From Eshraghiella sp050874365 (GTDB taxonomy: Bacteria; Bacillota; Clostridia; Lachnospirales; Lachnospiraceae), in the NCBI GenBank assembly GCA_050874365.1, contig JBNMKN010000009.1, positions 1-29,422 of the forward strand: 29,422 bases of DNA, given 5' to 3'. The notes beneath the pieces were generated by a model, which saw only the letters and a list, made by a program, of their open reading frames with translations, did no database searches and was not told the DNA's origin. Below are positions 15,782-23,609 of the stretch, one piece after another. A program made the position numbers and the translations under genes. Within the stretch, counting starts at the first letter, position 1; every line of letters starts with the position of its first letter.

Positions 15782-15810
15782 ATTATAACTAACATTGTTA
15801 GTATTGTCAA
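15782..15810 (-). promoter_or_regulatory. Consensus promoter of the ABC operon with operator palindrome
   Basis: A perfect -35 TTGACA (15805-15810) and a perfect -10 TATAAT (15782-15787) are separated by 17 nt. The spacer is almost filled by the perfect 15-bp palindrome ACTAACATTGTTAGT (15788-15802). A full-consensus promoter with a dyad in the spacer is the usual layout of a strong promoter held off by a TetR- or MarR-type repressor. No such repressor gene is in the window. Confidence 0.88.
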
Positions 15811-15828
15811 CTGTTTTCTTGGAAAATT

Positions 15829-16216
15829 GGGGAGAATTGTTCTTGCGGAACTTCACGGGTTTTCTACCCTCCTGCTTATTTTCCTGCTCATTGGGTAGAA
15901 TTTCCCTTGCGGAACTTCACGGGTTTTCTACCCTTTTGTTTATTTTCTGCCCCGCAGGTAGAAATTTTCTTGCAAAGCTTCACGAAATTTCTACCCTCTT
16001 GTTTATTTTCCACCCGTCAGGTAGATTTCTTCTTGTGGTTCTTCATATTTTCTCTACCCTTGAAGCCATTTTCCTGCTCAGCGGGTAGAAATCTCCTTGT
16101 AAGACTTCAATTTTTCTCTACCCACATGTCTCTTTCCTAACCCTCTAGGTAGAATTCTTCATGTCACTCATCAATTTTTCTCTACCCATATGCCTCTTTT
16201 CACGCTCTAGGGTAGA
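15829..16216. repeat. Tandem array of a 63-64 bp dyad repeat
   Basis: Six full units and a partial seventh occupy the non-coding stretch upstream of the ABC promoter. GGTAGA boxes start at 15830 (as GGGAGA), 15894, 15957, 16020, 16084, 16148 and 16211. CTACCC boxes start at 15864, 15928, 15991, 16054, 16118 and 16182. Within each unit the two boxes are always exactly 34 bp apart, forming a 41-bp dyad; only the 22-23 bp linkers vary. The dyad interior keeps a CTTG...CTTCA pattern that decays from units 1-3 to units 4-6. In unit 3 the arms pair over 11 bp. Linkers share a TATTTTCCTGCTC-like core. No gene is evident. Function unknown. Confidence 0.88.
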
Positions 16217-16233
16217 ACCACTCATCAAGCCTC

Positions 16234-16335
16234 CCGTTGCCACAGCAATTATCCCCCAGATACCTACTCACCGTTGCCACAGCAATTATCCCCCGGATAC
16301 CTACTCCGGCACCACGGCAATCGCCCCTTACCATA
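16234..16335. repeat. 37-bp tandem repeat, two copies plus a degraded third
   Basis: CCGTTGCCACAGCAATTATC starts a 37-bp unit at 16234 and again at 16271; the two copies differ at only two positions. A third, clearly decayed copy follows from about 16306 (CACCACGGCAATCGCCCC). It is unrelated in sequence to the 63-64 bp array immediately to its left and is C-rich on the plus strand. No gene found. Confidence 0.8.
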
Positions 16336-16377
16336 GCAGGGCAAAAAACCGAGTATGAAAACCATGCCAAACACACG

Positions 16378-16412
16378 AAAAAACCTCCGTCCACATTCCG
16401 TGAACGAAGGTT
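16378..16412 (-). terminator. Terminator of the tRNA-Trp gene
   Basis: On the minus strand, 13-bp arms (AACCTTCGTTCAC at 16400-16412 and GTGGACGGAGGTT at 16382-16394, with G-T pairs) and a 5-nt loop are followed by a run of six Ts. It begins 8 nt after the tRNA 3' end. Confidence 0.87.
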
Positions 16413-16420
16413 CAATATAA

Positions 16421-16493
16421 CAGGGGCAGTAGGATTCGAACCCACGACCTGCGGTTTTGGAGACCGATATTCTACCAGCTGAACTATACCCCT
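16421..16493 (-). tRNA. trnW: tRNA-Trp (anticodon CCA)
   Basis: The minus strand folds as a full cloverleaf of 73 nt. The acceptor arms are AGGGGTA and TGCCCCT with discriminator G, the D arm is GTTCAGCTGGTAGAAT, and the anticodon loop CTCCAAA gives anticodon CCA. The T arm is GTGGG-TTCGAAT-CCTAC. The 3' CCA is not encoded. It stands alone, with a matching promoter and terminator. Confidence 0.96.
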
Positions 16494-16523
16494 ATACAGT
16501 GGCTGTAAAAACGCCACTTGTAT

Positions 16524-16552
16524 TTTATATCATATATTTGGAATAATTGCAA
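16524..16552 (-). promoter_or_regulatory. Promoter of tRNA-Trp
   Basis: On the minus strand there is a -35 TTGCAA (16547-16552), a 17-nt spacer and a -10 TATAAA (16524-16529), 30 bp upstream of the tRNA. A small hairpin (AGTGGC/GCCACT, about 16498-16518) lies between promoter and tRNA and may help 5' processing. Confidence 0.75.
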
Positions 16553-16593
16553 GCATAAAATAAATTATTTTGTGTTTTATTTTAGATTTTGTA

Positions 16594-17244
16594 TTATTCT
16601 GTAATTTCTTCTGCCGAATCTTCTGAAACAGCTTCAAGACATCCTCTGACATTATCTACGATATCTCTCTGGACAGCAATTTCATGTTCCATTCCTCTTG
16701 ATTCGTCATTAGCAACTGTAGCTGCATCAAGGATTTTGTTGAGGAGTGACTCTATCTGTATAGCCTTTTCATTCTGCTCAACGGAACGTTTGTAAATATC
16801 AGCCATAGCGTCAACTGTTATTTTAGCAAATTCCCTTACTCGCTCAACTGTATCTGTAATGTCCTTTGAGGATTTGGTTGACTGTGCGGCAAGCCCTCCG
16901 ACTTCTTTGGCAACAACGGCAAATCCACGTCCGGCTTCACCGGCTCTTGCAGCTTCAATGCTGGCATTAAGGGAAAGGATGTTGGTTCTTCCTGCAATCT
17001 TGCCTACTGCTGTGGCAAATTCCTGAATGGTATCAGAGAACTCCTCTAATTTCTTGATGTTCTCTGTTGAAGTCTTGATAAGTTCATTCAAATCTCCAAT
17101 ATTATCAACAATATCTTTAATATTGGTAATTCCCTCCTTAACAAGGTTAAGTGATGTATCCGAAGAATTAATAACGTCAAATGCGTGTTTCTCAACTCTT
17201 GCCTGTGATTCATCAAGTTCATTAATAGTCTTCTGTAAATCCAT
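16594..17244 (-). CDS. Soluble, sensor-less chemoreceptor signalling protein
   Basis: A 216-residue protein made of little more than a methyl-accepting chemotaxis signalling hairpin. It is all helical, with the hairpin tip at about 82-115 containing RTNILSLNASIEAARAGEAG-type sequence. There is no membrane segment, HAMP or recognisable sensor domain, and only about 80 residues precede the tip. It would act in the cytoplasm with CheW/CheA-like partners if these exist in the genome; none is in the window. GAGG lies 9 nt before the ATG. It follows radA by 16 nt, so it is probably co-transcribed with it. The alanine/glutamate-rich C-terminus ends SEDSAEEITE. Confidence 0.88.
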   Translation of the reverse strand: MDLQKTINELDESQARVEKHAFDVINSSDTSLNLVKEGITNIKDIVDNIGDLNELIKTSTENIKKLEEFSDTIQEFATAVGKIAGRTNILSLNASIEAARAGEAGRGFAVVAKEVGGLAAQSTKSSKDITDTVERVREFAKITVDAMADIYKRSVEQNEKAIQIESLLNKILDAATVANDESRGMEHEIAVQRDIVDNVRGCLEAVSEDSAEEITE

Positions 17245-17260
17245 AATAAATACCTCTTTC

Positions 17261-18625
17261 CTACAGCCCGATATTACTTAATTCGGATACTGATTTTATT
17301 CCAATTAACTTAATCCTGTCTTCTTTGCCGATTGACTTTAGACAGGCATAGGGAAGAATACATTCTTCATATCCTAGCTTGACAGCCTCCTGAACACGCT
17401 GTTTTGCCTGGCTTACTGCTCTTACTTCTCCTGTAAGGCCAACCTCGCCGAAGCAGAGCGTTCTGCTGCCTATAGGTCTGTTCTTAAAACCCGACATTAT
17501 TGCAAGTACAATTCCAAGGTCTAACCCCGGTTCACTGACCTTAAGACCTCCTGCAACATTAAGATAAGCATCGCAGCCCGACAATTGCAGTCCGATTTTT
17601 TTCTCAAGCACAGCCATCAGCAGATTCATCCTGTTATAATCGGCACCTGCCGCAGTTCTTCTCGGAAGCCCGAAATTAGTGTGGCATACAAGTGCCTGTA
17701 TCTCTACCAGAATAGGTCTTGTTCCCTCCATCAGACACACAACCACAGAACCCGGTTCACCCTCCGGTCTGCCGCTTAACATAAACTCTGACGGATTGAG
17801 TACCTCACGAAGTCCGTCCTGACACATCTCGAAAACACCAATCTCATTGGTAGCACCAAAACGATTCTTGACTGCCCTGATAATACGGTAATTCTCGCTT
17901 CTCTCGCCTTCAAAATAAAGCACCGTATCCACCATGTGTTCCAATACCCTCGGTCCGGCAACAACGCCCTCCTTGGTAACATGTCCGACAATAAAAACGG
18001 TAATTGAAAGGCCTTTAGCAATCTGGAGAAGAATATTGGTGGATTCTCTTACCTGCCCGACACTTCCCGGTGCTGACTCGTTTGTCTCACAATACATTGT
18101 CTGGATAGAATCAATTACTACCATATCGGGAGAAAAATTTCTGATTGCATCGCTTATCTTAGCCAGATTGGTCTCACAGAGCAGATAAAAATTATCAGGC
18201 ATAGTACCGATTCTGTCTGCTCTCATCTTAATCTGTCTTAAAGACTCCTCACCGGAAACATATAATACTTTCCTGTCGACGGATACATTCCTACATACCT
18301 GTAAAAGTATGGTCGACTTGCCGATTCCCGGATCTCCTCCTACAAGAACCATCGAGCCGTTCACGATACCGCCGCCAAGAACCCTGTCAAGTTCGTCAAG
18401 TCCCGAAGTAAAACGAGCCTCCGACTCCGTATCTATCTGGGATACTCTTACAGGAACAGCCTGACCGCCCTGCGTGGGAACCGAAATTCCTTTCTTAACA
18501 ACATTCTCAACAGGAGCCTCTACAAGCGTATTCCACTGTCCGCAGCCCGGACACTGTCCCATCCATTTAGATGTCTCATAGCCACATTCTTTACAGAAAA
18601 AAGCTGTACTTCTGCTCTTAGCCAT
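17261..18625 (-). CDS. radA: DNA repair protein RadA
   Basis: RadA is a RecA-like ATPase that helps branch migration during recombinational repair. The 454-residue protein has a four-cysteine zinc finger (C11, C14, C25, C28), Walker A GGDPGIGKST (97-106), Walker B MVVIDSIQT (168-176) and the RadA-specific KNRFG (253-257). A Lon-protease-like C-terminal domain starts at about 290; in RadA this is a DNA-binding scaffold, not an active protease. It follows the 136-residue conserved protein by 13 nt and lies downstream of clpC, the common Firmicutes order mcsA-mcsB-clpC-radA. Confidence 0.96.
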   Translation of the reverse strand: MAKSRSTAFFCKECGYETSKWMGQCPGCGQWNTLVEAPVENVVKKGISVPTQGGQAVPVRVSQIDTESEARFTSGLDELDRVLGGGIVNGSMVLVGGDPGIGKSTILLQVCRNVSVDRKVLYVSGEESLRQIKMRADRIGTMPDNFYLLCETNLAKISDAIRNFSPDMVVIDSIQTMYCETNESAPGSVGQVRESTNILLQIAKGLSITVFIVGHVTKEGVVAGPRVLEHMVDTVLYFEGERSENYRIIRAVKNRFGATNEIGVFEMCQDGLREVLNPSEFMLSGRPEGEPGSVVVCLMEGTRPILVEIQALVCHTNFGLPRRTAAGADYNRMNLLMAVLEKKIGLQLSGCDAYLNVAGGLKVSEPGLDLGIVLAIMSGFKNRPIGSRTLCFGEVGLTGEVRAVSQAKQRVQEAVKLGYEECILPYACLKSIGKEDRIKLIGIKSVSELSNIGL

Positions 18626-18638
18626 TCTTCACCTTCTG

Positions 18639-19049
18639 TTAGTTTCTGATAATTTTAACAGGAACGCCTTCTCTTACAAGTTCAACGCTGATACTTAATT
18701 TACCGCTGATATTAGTCTTCATGCTTCCTATTGAAGCTCCGTCAACAAATACTTCGTATTCTGTCTCAGGTTCAAGTTCAAGAGTAATCTGTGGGTCATC
18801 TGAACCTTCTACCTTAAGCTCTACCTTGTTATCGCTTATTGAAAGGTTGTGGACTGTTGTTCCCGGTACAGACTCATAAACAAACATACCATTTTTCTCA
18901 AGCTTGGTAATTTCCTTAAAAGTCTTAACCTTGTAAATATCTCCGTTGTACTCTACGTTATCAAGCTTAGTCTTGGTATCCAGAAGATAATTTCCAAAGC
19001 TTATTGTACCGTCTCCCTCAATGTGAATTAACTCGTCTACTACAGACAT
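18639..19049 (-). CDS. Conserved small protein of unknown function between clpC and radA
   Basis: A 136-residue acidic, beta-rich protein with no signal peptide or membrane segment. It contains the segment GTTVHNLSIS (about 64-73) and a late stretch ELEPETEYEVFVDG that reads like a fibronectin-type or carbohydrate-binding beta-sandwich edge. I have seen similar proteins in Lachnospiraceae genomes carrying the label 'endosialidase', but no catalytic motif supports that and the label should not be trusted. GGAGG lies 7-8 nt upstream of the ATG. It is inserted in an otherwise standard stress operon. Confidence 0.75.
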   Translation of the reverse strand: MSVVDELIHIEGDGTISFGNYLLDTKTKLDNVEYNGDIYKVKTFKEITKLEKNGMFVYESVPGTTVHNLSISDNKVELKVEGSDDPQITLELEPETEYEVFVDGASIGSMKTNISGKLSISVELVREGVPVKIIRN

Positions 19050-19095
19050 ATTGTGTCCTCCTGTGTGTTAAATTTAGTAACTTATTAATAAAAAT

Positions 19096-19124
19096 ATTAT
19101 AATATATTTTCTGCTTTTTTTCTA
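19096..19124 (-). promoter_or_regulatory. Candidate internal promoter between clpC and the small protein gene
   Basis: On the minus strand a perfect -10 TATAAT (19096-19101) has a poor -35 TAGAAA at 17-nt spacing. The 77-nt gap after the clpC stop holds no terminator, so this would add to read-through from the clpC operon. Confidence 0.35.
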
Positions 19125-19126
19125 CA

Positions 19127-21574
19127 CTATTTTACAGAAAAAACAAGTTTTTCGCTGTCTTCTTTTTTGTCGACATAAACAATATCCGAGCTCTTTATCC
19201 TGCCCTCCAGAATCTGTTCGGCAAGCTCATCCTCCACTTTCTGCTGGAGTGCCCTCTTTAACGGTCTGGCACCATATTTTTCATCATATCCCGCATCAAC
19301 AATATAAGCTTTTGCGGCATCCGAAAGTTCGATGGTAATATCAAGCTGCTCCTTGATACGCTTATTGATTGAATTCATCATAATATCCACAATCTGGGCT
19401 ACGTTTTCCTTACTAAGCATATGGAAAACAATCATTTCATCAATTCGGTTAAGAAATTCAGGTTTGAAAATTCTTTTAACCTCATCCATAACCTTGTTTT
19501 TCATATTTTTGTAGTCCTGTTCAGGATCTTTTGATGTGTTAAAACCAAGGTTTTTAGGCGAAACGATATTCTCGGCTCCTGCGTTGCTTGTCATTATGAT
19601 AATAGTATTTTTGAAATCAACTTTTCTTCCTGTTGAATCCGTTACCATGCCGTCATCTAATATCTGTAAAAGCACGTTGAATACATCGGGATGTGCTTTC
19701 TCAATTTCGTCAAAAAGGATTACAGAATACGGATTACGCCTTACTTTTTCACTGAGCTGCCCGCCCTCTTCGTAACCTACATATCCCGGAGGCGAACCAA
19801 TCATCTTGGATACGCTGTGTTTCTCCATATATTCCGACATATCAACTCTTATAAGAGAATTTTCATTTCCGAACATGGCATCCGCAAGTGTTTTTGAAAG
19901 CTCGGTTTTACCGACACCCGTAGGTCCGAGGAAAAGGAATGACCCAATCGGTCTCTTAGGGTCTTTAAGTCCTACTCTACCTCTTCTTATTGCTCTTGCA
20001 ATGGATGTTACCGCCTCGTCCTGTCCCACAACACGTTTGTGAAGAGTCTCTTCAAGCTTCATCAGACGTTCTGATTCTCCGATTGAAAGCTTGTTGACAG
20101 GGATTTTAGTCCAGTCTGACACAACTAAAGCTATGCTTTCCTCATCTACCACAAGATTTCTGTTGTTTTTCTCGTTCTGCCATTTTGTATTGAGTTTTTC
20201 AAGTTTTTCATACTTCTTAAGCTGTTTTTTCTTGATTTCCCCGGCTTTCTCATAAGCTTCAGCTTTGATTGCTTCCTCTTTGTCAGCTTCAAGTTTTTCG
20301 ATTTCAGCTTCCGTTTTGCTTATTTCTTCCGGCTTAATAAATGCTCCGAGTCTGACTTTTGAAGATGCTTCATCAATAAGGTCAATGGCTTTATCAGGTA
20401 AAAATCTGTCATTGATATATCTCTTTGAAAGCTTCACGGCAGAATGAAGTGCTTCATCCGTTATTGTAACGCCGTGATGTGCCTCATAAGTTTCCTTTAA
20501 TCCTTTGAGAATTTCGTATGCTTCCTCTTCAGACGGTTCATCCACATTAACAGGCTGGAAACGTCTTTCAAGTGCAGCATCTTTTTCTATATATTTACGG
20601 TATTCGTCGATAGTTGTGGCACCGACAATCTGCACTTCGCCCCTTGCAAGGGAAGGCTTAAGTATGTTAGAAGCGTCAATCGCTCCTTCCGCACCGCCTG
20701 CACCTATAATAGTGTGAAGCTCATCTATAAAAAGAATAACATTGCCGGCATCCCGTACTTCTTTAATTACCTTTTTGATTCTTTCTTCAAATTCACCACG
20801 ATATTTTGAACCGGCAACCATTCCCGAAAGGTCAAGTGTAAGAAGTCTTTTGCCTCTTATGGTGTCAGGTACATTACCCTCTGCTATTTTGATTGCAAGC
20901 CCTTCCACAACCGCAGTTTTTCCTACGCCCGGTTCTCCTACAAGGCACGGATTGTTTTTGGTTCTTCTGCTGCCAATCTGGATAACTCTCTGAATCTCAT
21001 TTTCACGTCCTATAACAGGGTCGAGTCTGCCTTCTTCCGCAAGTGCCGTTAAATCCCTGCTGTACTGGTCAAGGGTTGGAGTCTGGCTCTTTTTATTTTT
21101 ACGGTTAAAAGATACCTCCTCTTTATAGTTATTGCTGTCCTCGCCCATTGCTATCACTGTATCAATGTAGGCTTTCTGGATTTTCACGCCTATTGTTCCC
21201 AGCAGACGCGTTGCAACACAGTCCTGTTCTTTTAACATACCTATAAAAATATGTTCCGTCCCGATAAGACCTGATTTGAACCTTTTTGCTTCTTTTCTTG
21301 CATTTTCAAGAATTCTTGCAGCTCTTGGAGTATAGGAATCAGGTTCTTTTAATCCCACATTCTTCTCAGGAACTATAAGTTCCTTGATAAGCTCCACGAC
21401 TTTGCTTTCTTCAACGCCGTTATTCACAAGTACGGCATTGGCAATACATTCTTCCGTCCTTAAAAGTCCGATAAGGATATGTTCAGAACCGACACTGCCG
21501 TGTCCAAGTTCAAACGCCGCTTCCGTGGCATTCTGGAGTGCCGTCTCGGCTTTTTTGGTAAATCCACTTTCCAT
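19127..21574 (-). CDS. clpC: ATP-dependent Clp protease ATP-binding subunit ClpC
   Basis: ClpC is an AAA+ unfoldase that feeds proteins, including arginine-phosphorylated ones marked by McsB, into the ClpP protease. The 815-residue protein has the two Clp-N repeats (about 3-145). AAA module 1 has Walker A GEPGVGKTA (213-221) and Walker B LFIDE. The middle coiled coil with a UVR motif (about 430-465) binds McsA/MecA-type adaptors. AAA module 2 has Walker A GPTGVGKTE (550-558) and FDEIEKAHPDV. The C-terminal D2-small domain (KYGARPLKRALQ) is complete. GAGG precedes the ATG. The gene lies 32 nt after mcsB. Confidence 0.97.
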   Translation of the reverse strand: MESGFTKKAETALQNATEAAFELGHGSVGSEHILIGLLRTEECIANAVLVNNGVEESKVVELIKELIVPEKNVGLKEPDSYTPRAARILENARKEAKRFKSGLIGTEHIFIGMLKEQDCVATRLLGTIGVKIQKAYIDTVIAMGEDSNNYKEEVSFNRKNKKSQTPTLDQYSRDLTALAEEGRLDPVIGRENEIQRVIQIGSRRTKNNPCLVGEPGVGKTAVVEGLAIKIAEGNVPDTIRGKRLLTLDLSGMVAGSKYRGEFEERIKKVIKEVRDAGNVILFIDELHTIIGAGGAEGAIDASNILKPSLARGEVQIVGATTIDEYRKYIEKDAALERRFQPVNVDEPSEEEAYEILKGLKETYEAHHGVTITDEALHSAVKLSKRYINDRFLPDKAIDLIDEASSKVRLGAFIKPEEISKTEAEIEKLEADKEEAIKAEAYEKAGEIKKKQLKKYEKLEKLNTKWQNEKNNRNLVVDEESIALVVSDWTKIPVNKLSIGESERLMKLEETLHKRVVGQDEAVTSIARAIRRGRVGLKDPKRPIGSFLFLGPTGVGKTELSKTLADAMFGNENSLIRVDMSEYMEKHSVSKMIGSPPGYVGYEEGGQLSEKVRRNPYSVILFDEIEKAHPDVFNVLLQILDDGMVTDSTGRKVDFKNTIIIMTSNAGAENIVSPKNLGFNTSKDPEQDYKNMKNKVMDEVKRIFKPEFLNRIDEMIVFHMLSKENVAQIVDIMMNSINKRIKEQLDITIELSDAAKAYIVDAGYDEKYGARPLKRALQQKVEDELAEQILEGRIKSSDIVYVDKKEDSEKLVFSVK

Positions 21575-21606
21575 ATATATATTCCTCTTTCTTATCTGTG
21601 AAATAA

Positions 21607-22635
21607 TCAGATTATTTCAGGGAGATATTTTCTGATATATTCTGCTCTTAATACATCTGTCTCTGCAACAGACATTGCCTTGCCCGAATTCTGTCTTAAA
21701 ACAGCGGGCTGTATATTCATTATAAGTTCGTTGACATTGTATTTTTCGTCGTGTGCAAACTGTAATACGCCTAACGATACGCCTGTCATAAGTTCCGATA
21801 TGAGAACCATGGAATCTTTTAATGAAAGTTTTCTTGCATATTTTAAAACACCGTATGATTTGTAAATCTCATCATCCATCTGTATTTTATCTTTTTTATA
21901 AAAATGTTCTCTCTGTTCTTTTTCCTGATTGACAATCTGCATTACAATATCGTCAAGGTCCTTTATAACCTCGCGTTCATCCTGACCAAGGGTCTTTTGT
22001 GTGGATATCTGGTATAAATTACCGTATCCGTTCTGTCCGTCGCCGTAAACTGTTCTGAATTTAAGCCCGAATCTTCCAAGCTCCGCACTTATATCGTTAA
22101 GTCTTCTTGCATCCGACAGGGAAGGCAGGTGAAGTGTGTATCCCGCTTTCATGCCTGTTCCGGTGTTGGTAGGAAAAGTTGTCTTATAGCCGTATTTTTC
22201 ATCAAAAGCATAATCAAAATGTGCGTCTATATAATCATCAATTTCATTGGCTTTCTTAAAACAGCTCTGGATATCCATTCCGTTACATAATACCTGTATT
22301 CTTACATGGTCCTCGCCGTTTAAAAGGACAGAAGTTCCTTCATCCTCCGATAAAATAACCGCACCATTATTTTTACCTGCAAGATAAGATGTTATTACCC
22401 TCTTTTCTTTAAGGGCATTACGGCCTGATTCGCTGCACTCCTTCATATAAAGGCATCTGAACTCATCGGGATAATCGGTCTCAAACCTTTTTGCAACCGA
22501 GTTAATCATCTTAGCAGCATCCTCATCGCTTATTTTGTCGGCAAAAAGATAATCGTTAAAATTTCTGGCAAGCCTGATTCTGCTTGATATTACAATATCA
22601 CCGGCAGTTTCTTCGTGTTCATACCATTTAAGCAT
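21607..22635 (-). CDS. mcsB: Protein arginine kinase McsB
   Basis: McsB resembles phosphagen kinases but phosphorylates arginine in proteins, targeting them to ClpCP. The 342-residue protein shows the kinase start IVISSRIRLARN (15-25), the YLAGKNNGAVILSEDEGTSVLLNGEDHVRIQ-type nucleotide/loop region (about 85-114), and the FPTNTGTGMKAGYTLHLP segment typical of the family. It overlaps mcsA by 8 nt, as usual. A perfect 9-bp inverted repeat (21599-21619) spans its stop codon. Confidence 0.95.
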   Translation of the reverse strand: MLKWYEHEETAGDIVISSRIRLARNFNDYLFADKISDEDAAKMINSVAKRFETDYPDEFRCLYMKECSESGRNALKEKRVITSYLAGKNNGAVILSEDEGTSVLLNGEDHVRIQVLCNGMDIQSCFKKANEIDDYIDAHFDYAFDEKYGYKTTFPTNTGTGMKAGYTLHLPSLSDARRLNDISAELGRFGLKFRTVYGDGQNGYGNLYQISTQKTLGQDEREVIKDLDDIVMQIVNQEKEQREHFYKKDKIQMDDEIYKSYGVLKYARKLSLKDSMVLISELMTGVSLGVLQFAHDEKYNVNELIMNIQPAVLRQNSGKAMSVAETDVLRAEYIRKYLPEII

Positions 22636-23197
22636 TTTTACCTTCCTTTCTGCTAAGTTCAGCTATCAAATCCCTTAATCTGGCTGCTTCTTCAAAATCT
22701 TCTTCTTCAACCGCCGATTTTAATTTTTTTCTTAATATTTCTATTTCTTTTTCAAGGTTGTTATCTTCTTCTCTTTCAACATATTCCAAAGACTCCTCCT
22801 CGGACTTACCGTATTTCATAGGCTTCTTGCCCATATATACGTTACTGCCGTGGATTTTTTTCATTTTATCGGATATAAGAAGTCCGAATATATCGTAACA
22901 TACAGGACATCCGAACCTTGAATTCTTAACAAATTCACCGTATGTTGTCTTGCAATTAGGGCATGTCACATTAACCGATTTATCATTTTCACCGTTGCCT
23001 GATACAATGGCCTTGCCGCCCAGTATTCCAGATATCAGTCTGGTAAAATTCTCGTCGTTTTCAAAAATACTGCTGTAAAAACTTACGTCTGTATTAGCCG
23101 CACATTCACTGCAAAGATGGTGTTCGCTTCTGACACCGTTAATTACCTCCGCATAGTGAAATGTTGCCTGGTTTTTATTACATTTTTCACAAAGCAT
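22628..23197 (-). CDS. mcsA: McsA, zinc-binding activator of McsB
   Basis: McsA activates McsB and links it to ClpC. The 189-residue protein has four CxxC pairs (C3/C6, C29/C32, C79/C82, C97/C100) and a C-terminal UVR motif (about 150-182, EEDFEEAARLRDLI). GGAAGG lies before the ATG. It follows the GntR gene by 16 nt. Length and layout are normal. Confidence 0.94.
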   Translation of the reverse strand: MLCEKCNKNQATFHYAEVINGVRSEHHLCSECAANTDVSFYSSIFENDENFTRLISGILGGKAIVSGNGENDKSVNVTCPNCKTTYGEFVKNSRFGCPVCYDIFGLLISDKMKKIHGSNVYMGKKPMKYGKSEEESLEYVEREEDNNLEKEIEILRKKLKSAVEEEDFEEAARLRDLIAELSRKEGKNA

Positions 23198-23213
23198 TTG
23201 ATATCCTTCCTTT

Positions 23214-23588
23214 TTATTTTATTCCAAATTCACTTATAATATCGTCAACAAGTGCATGTATTTCCGCTGATGTTATATCTTTACACATTGCCTTTGCAAT
23301 AGATACCCTCAAATCCCTCGAAAGAGATTCCATGGCTTCTATCTTATCGGCATCAACAGCTATAACGGCACCGTATCTTCTATCCAGTTTAATATATCCT
23401 TCCTGCTTAAGAATTGTGTATGCTTTATTAACAGTGTGCATATTAATTCCTATATCCTCAGCCATCTGTCGTACTGATGGAAGTGAATCGCCTTCGTGTA
23501 TATCATCATTGGCAATACTCATTATAATCTGGTGGCATAGCTGGATATAAATTGCCTCATCACTGTTAAAATCAATACTAAATACCAT
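23214..23588 (-). CDS. GntR-family (YtrA-type) transcriptional regulator heading the clpC operon
   Basis: A 124-residue regulator with an N-terminal winged helix (about 10-78). It contains the family's IYIQLCHQI helix, SLPSVRQMAEDIGINMHTVNKAY-type recognition region and EGYIKLDRRYGAVI wing. A short helical C-terminal tail (about 80-124) replaces a ligand-binding domain, as in the YtrA subfamily. The ATG at 23588 has AAGGAG 8 nt upstream; the frame is open further but the promoter lies inside that extension. It is first in the operon with mcsA, mcsB and clpC, the place CtsR normally takes. It probably controls its own operon through the palindrome in the promoter; this is inference. Confidence 0.9.
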   Translation of the reverse strand: MVFSIDFNSDEAIYIQLCHQIIMSIANDDIHEGDSLPSVRQMAEDIGINMHTVNKAYTILKQEGYIKLDRRYGAVIAVDADKIEAMESLSRDLRVSIAKAMCKDITSAEIHALVDDIISEFGIK

Positions 23589-23609
23589 ATTCTCAACTCC
23601 TTGTGCCGT

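Noticed and set aside
15795..16140. Plus-strand open frames with 21-residue repeats over the dyad array
   Set aside because: They come from the 63-bp period. The 64-bp units break the frame, and no ribosome site or codon pattern supports translation.
15829..16216. CRISPR array (period of 63-64 bp with palindromic units)
   Set aside because: The units are only moderately alike rather than near-identical, the 'spacers' resemble each other, and no cas gene is present.
16200..16517. Minus-strand 105-residue and plus-strand short frames over the tRNA region
   Set aside because: They run through the tRNA-Trp gene and its terminator.
18639..19049. 'Endosialidase' as the function of the small protein
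   Set aside because: It is far too short, cytoplasmic and without sialidase motifs; the label recalled from similar entries looks like a propagated error.
21599..21619. Perfect 9-bp inverted repeat across the mcsB stop, as a terminator
   Set aside because: It is AT-rich and has no T-run after it on the minus strand; clpC follows closely and is expected to be co-transcribed. It may be a processing stem at most.
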